From Acidobacteriota bacterium (GTDB lineage Bacteria; Acidobacteriota; Blastocatellia; Pyrinomonadales; Pyrinomonadaceae), in the NCBI GenBank assembly GCA_020199835.1, contig JAIVJV010000012.1:62001-126000 (forward strand): a stretch of DNA of 64,000 nucleotides, in the 5' to 3' direction. A program made the translations under genes and the position numbers. Position 1 is the stretch's first letter. Each line of letters opens with the position of its first letter. This document shows, piece after piece, positions 61,613 to 64,000 of this stretch. The notes below the pieces were generated by a model. That model searched no databases. It was not told the DNA's origin and worked only from the letters and a program-made list of their open reading frames with translations.

Positions 61613-64000
61613 TGTATCTTCCTCCGATTTGGGAGTCCTCTGCGCTCGCGGATAACATTCTCGAAATCCAGCGATCTCTTAATACTCTGATCCGAGTTAA
61701 CGGAGACCTTATCGATCATGTTGGCATAAGCATGGCCAACTTCATGGAAATCCACGATGTCATCGAAGAAATCCAAAGGCTTGCCGTCACTGCTGCGACT
61801 ACCCGCCAAGATGGAAGGCACGCCCAGAATACCTTGGACAATGTTTGAACCATTCGGATGAACGAAGATTTGGGTGTGCCCATTTAGGCTTTCTTCTTTA
61901 CCGACCGTCGCCGCACCTCCAAAGTCTACCGTCGAGTGCACGCCGCTCTTATCGCGGAATGCTGATGCGATGCGATATTCAAGCACTTCCTTGCTGTCGA
62001 TGATGTCAGCAAGCCGTGTTGTCACACCCGGCTCATACTTCGCAAAAGCTTGGCTCGAATATTTGACCTTCGTAACAAGTACACCCTTGTCGTACCACTC
62101 TTCGAATTTCAGATACTTTGCGGCATCTTTTCCTACGAGCGCCTTAATCCTCTCCTTAGCCTTCTCTCTTTGCTCCTCAGATCCTGTTAACCAAAGCTCT
62201 TCGCCTGTGGGATCAATGTATTTTAAGGGGTTGTTGATCACGTACGCATAACGATTCCATTTTTGGGGTCGGCTCAAGTAATCTCGCATTTGAGCAGCCG
62301 CCTTGTACTGATTTGTTTCAGCTGTGGCTTGCGTTTCCAAGATGATGCTATAAGGATCTGGCCTGGTAAATCGACCTTGTATCGAGGAATAGTATCGAGC
62401 TTCCAAAAAATCAAGCCCGGTTTCAATATCCCGCTCTTTCGACGTGAACTGTTGTCGAAGACTATCACTTCCAGGATAGCCCTCAATGCCTGCCCGCCCG
62501 CCATAGTCCACCGAGATCTCTTCACCAAATGGCTGATAATCATGTCGGCCGCTGACACTCCTGTTTGCTCTTGTGATCACGCGTGGCGTTCCTAGATGGT
62601 CTGCCGTCAAATAACTGGTGCCACTCGTCCATGATTGCCGATCGCTGTACTCGGCAATCAACTGTCCGGTCACGTCGTAAACAAATATTGTCGTGACCGT
62701 TGCTGGCCCACCGACAATTTTCTTAACGCGTCGTCCGTCTCCATCATAAATGTAAGCAGCACCGCCACTGGAAGCGCCTCCATTAGCCGTCTTAAGACGA
62801 TTCTCGCCATCGTATTCGTAATAGGCGGAGAAAGGCGAAGTCGAATCGCATGGATGAGTGGTATCGCACTCCAGATTGCCGGCGAGATCATAACGATAAC
62901 CAGTCGCCGTGATGCGATTGTCGCCAGAACTGATGGGCGGATTCGTGCTCGCTTCATTCTGCGGCGTAATCTGCGGCAAGGTGGTATTCGCTGAGTCGAA
63001 CCGGCGATTGCCAAACCGATCGTAGCTGAACGTTTGCTTCCACACCGGCGTAGTGCCATTCATCTCTTGCGCCGACTTGAGGCGATTTAATTCATCGTAA
63101 GTATAATTCTGAGTCAGAACCAGACCAGGCAAAGTAACCGCTTCGCTCTGAATGTTGCCGTTATTTTTTGTCGAGTCAAGAACTCCATTCACCAATACAC
63201 CGTACGCATAATCAATTTTCAATTTGCTGGAATCTGTAGGTGACGTACCGAGCCCGATCTGCGTCGGTTGCGAACGCGAGTTGAAATTGGTGTGTTCCCA
63301 CAACCCATTGCCGAGCTTCATTGCCTGCATTGCTCCGTAGACTGAATACTGGATACGATTTATCGCATCACTCGAAGCGGCACCCGCGTAATAGATTGCA
63401 TTGTTCTTCACACCGGCAATGCGTCCAGCGCCGTCGTAGTTCGTACTGACGATTCGGCCCGACGGATAGGTTTGAGAAGTGATTGCGCCCGCCTTGTTGT
63501 ACTCGTAAGTCATAGTGTACGCCTGGCCATCAGTGGTCTGCGTTGCTGTCTTCACACGGCCTAATGGATCATACTCGCCGTACGAATAAGCGGAAACAGC
63601 GGAAGTAACGCCGGTGAGCCGCCCTTTCGAAAAAGCCACACTGGCTGCGTCATAGGTGTAGCTGACGTTCGGAGTGCCGTCGTTGTATGTGCGCGTTGTA
63701 ATGCGGCCAAGAAAATCGTAGGCGTAGGTTACCATGCGGCGAGTTGACGTGTTTGGGACCAGGCGCGGATCAATTTTCTTCGTCAGATTTCCGTTCGCGT
63801 CATATTCATAATTGATTACGCCGCTCTCGGGATTGCTGGCGCTCATCAATTTCCCAAGGCTTGAATAACTAAAGCTGCGGATCTGTGTGCCCTGCGTTAC
63901 AAGAGTAAGATTCCCCAACGCATCGTATTCATATCTCGAATCCTGAGTCGGCGAGTCCTTACTGCCAAGCGTATCCGCCGCATCGGATGGCTCATCAACT
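61609..64000 (-). CDS. RHS-repeat protein with HEVGH peptidase-like tip (partial)
   Basis: The gene is open to the window edge and its 5' end lies outside; 796 codons are visible. The body is made of YD/RHS repeats (YEYDALGNLT, YEYDANGNLTKKID, YTYDAASVAFSKGRLTG) that form a hollow shell. The conserved boundary lies near YLTADHLGTPRVI and LDFLEARYYSSIQGRFTRPDP. Beyond it the last ~200 residues form the variable tip. The tip carries DFHEVGHAYANMID, a zinc-peptidase motif, and ENVIRERRGLPNR, as in M91/NleD-like peptidases. It is likely a polymorphic toxin with a metalloprotease tip; the export route is unknown. Confidence 0.8.
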   Translation of the reverse strand, partial: VDEPSDAADTLGSKDSPTQDSRYEYDALGNLTLVTQGTQIRSFSYSSLGKLMSASNPESGVINYEYDANGNLTKKIDPRLVPNTSTRRMVTYAYDFLGRITTRTYNDGTPNVSYTYDAASVAFSKGRLTGVTSAVSAYSYGEYDPLGRVKTATQTTDGQAYTMTYEYNKAGAITSQTYPSGRIVSTNYDGAGRIAGVKNNAIYYAGAASSDAINRIQYSVYGAMQAMKLGNGLWEHTNFNSRSQPTQIGLGTSPTDSSKLKIDYAYGVLVNGVLDSTKNNGNIQSEAVTLPGLVLTQNYTYDELNRLKSAQEMNGTTPVWKQTFSYDRFGNRRFDSANTTLPQITPQNEASTNPPISSGDNRITATGYRYDLAGNLECDTTHPCDSTSPFSAYYEYDGENRLKTANGGASSGGAAYIYDGDGRRVKKIVGGPATVTTIFVYDVTGQLIAEYSDRQSWTSGTSYLTADHLGTPRVITRANRSVSGRHDYQPFGEEISVDYGGRAGIEGYPGSDSLRQQFTSKERDIETGLDFLEARYYSSIQGRFTRPDPYSIILETQATAETNQYKAAAQMRDYLSRPQKWNRYAYVINNPLKYIDPTGEELWLTGSEEQREKAKERIKALVGKDAAKYLKFEEWYDKGVLVTKVKYSSQAFAKYEPGVTTRLADIIDSKEVLEYRIASAFRDKSGVHSTVDFGGAATVGKEESLNGHTQIFVHPNGSNIVQGILGVPSILAGSRSSDGKPLDFFDDIVDFHEVGHAYANMIDKVSVNSDQSIKRSLDFENVIRERRGLPNRRKIH

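Noticed and set aside
1-64000. CRISPR arrays, tRNA genes, rRNA genes, transposases, integrases
   Set aside because: No array of regular repeats, no tRNA cloverleaf and no transposase or recombinase motif was recognised. Not every base was folded, so small RNAs could be missed.

Overview
The window looks like a large conjugative element (plasmid or integrative element; no integrase or replication initiator is visible) from a Gram-negative-type environmental bacterium. I would guess Acidobacteriota of the Blastocatellia type. The hints are a secreted protein with a Thr-Pro repeat linker, DUF11 and MopE-like segments, a long RHS protein and a B12-dependent ribonucleotide reductase. This is inference from gene style and no marker gene proves it.

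Layout. 0-2.3 kb: small mobile-element proteins of unknown function. 2.5-6.5 kb: spaced GTAACT repeats (candidate oriT or iteron region), a ribbon-helix-helix accessory protein and a 980-residue relaxase. 6.7-15.5 kb: a 2146-residue DUF4326 protein, then small genes (PASTA membrane protein, DUF6884 protein, a small HTH protein). 15.4-29.2 kb: a DNA phosphorothioation (PT) island. It holds a PT-associated methyltransferase and a divergent PT-DNA-binding HNH endonuclease, a GHKL (MORC-like) ATPase, a small HTH gene, and a minus-strand operon read as DUF4007/SspB-like, SspC-like ATPase, SspD-type PAPS reductase, GIY-YIG nuclease and DndB-like DGQHR protein. 29.7-33.6 kb: an ABC transporter of the sulfonate/nitrate/NMT1 type, with a second binding protein that lacks a signal peptide and carries four C-terminal membrane helices. 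33.9-51 kb: a divergent type IV secretion locus. The minus arm has VirB1, VirB8, VirB9, VirB10, a MoxR-like AAA+ ATPase, a membrane protein, VirD4 and a pseudopilin-like protein. The plus arm has VirB2, B3, B4, B5 and B6. No VirB11 is seen. 51-56.5 kb: a zinc-ribbon protein, a class II ribonucleotide reductase split by a frameshift, a TOPRIM/DUF3854 primase-like protein and a regulator with two Fis-like repeats. 56.6-59.6 kb: a secreted HELSH metalloprotease-like protein. 59.6-60.6 kb: decayed genes. 60.6-64 kb: the 3' part of an RHS protein ending in a HEVGH peptidase-like tip, coupled to a BNR/YCF48-like lipoprotein.

How it works together. Relaxase, VirD4 and the T4SS would move the element. 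Primase-like and ribonucleotide reductase genes would supply DNA synthesis on entry. The PT island marks the DNA with sulfur and carries several candidate effector nucleases, so it is probably defence cargo. The most unusual feature is the make-up of that island: an Ssp-like modification core without a local cysteine desulfurase (SspA) and without SspE or DndFGH, paired with a DndB-like regulator, a GIY-YIG nuclease, an SBD-HNH nuclease and a GHKL ATPase, all on a conjugative element.
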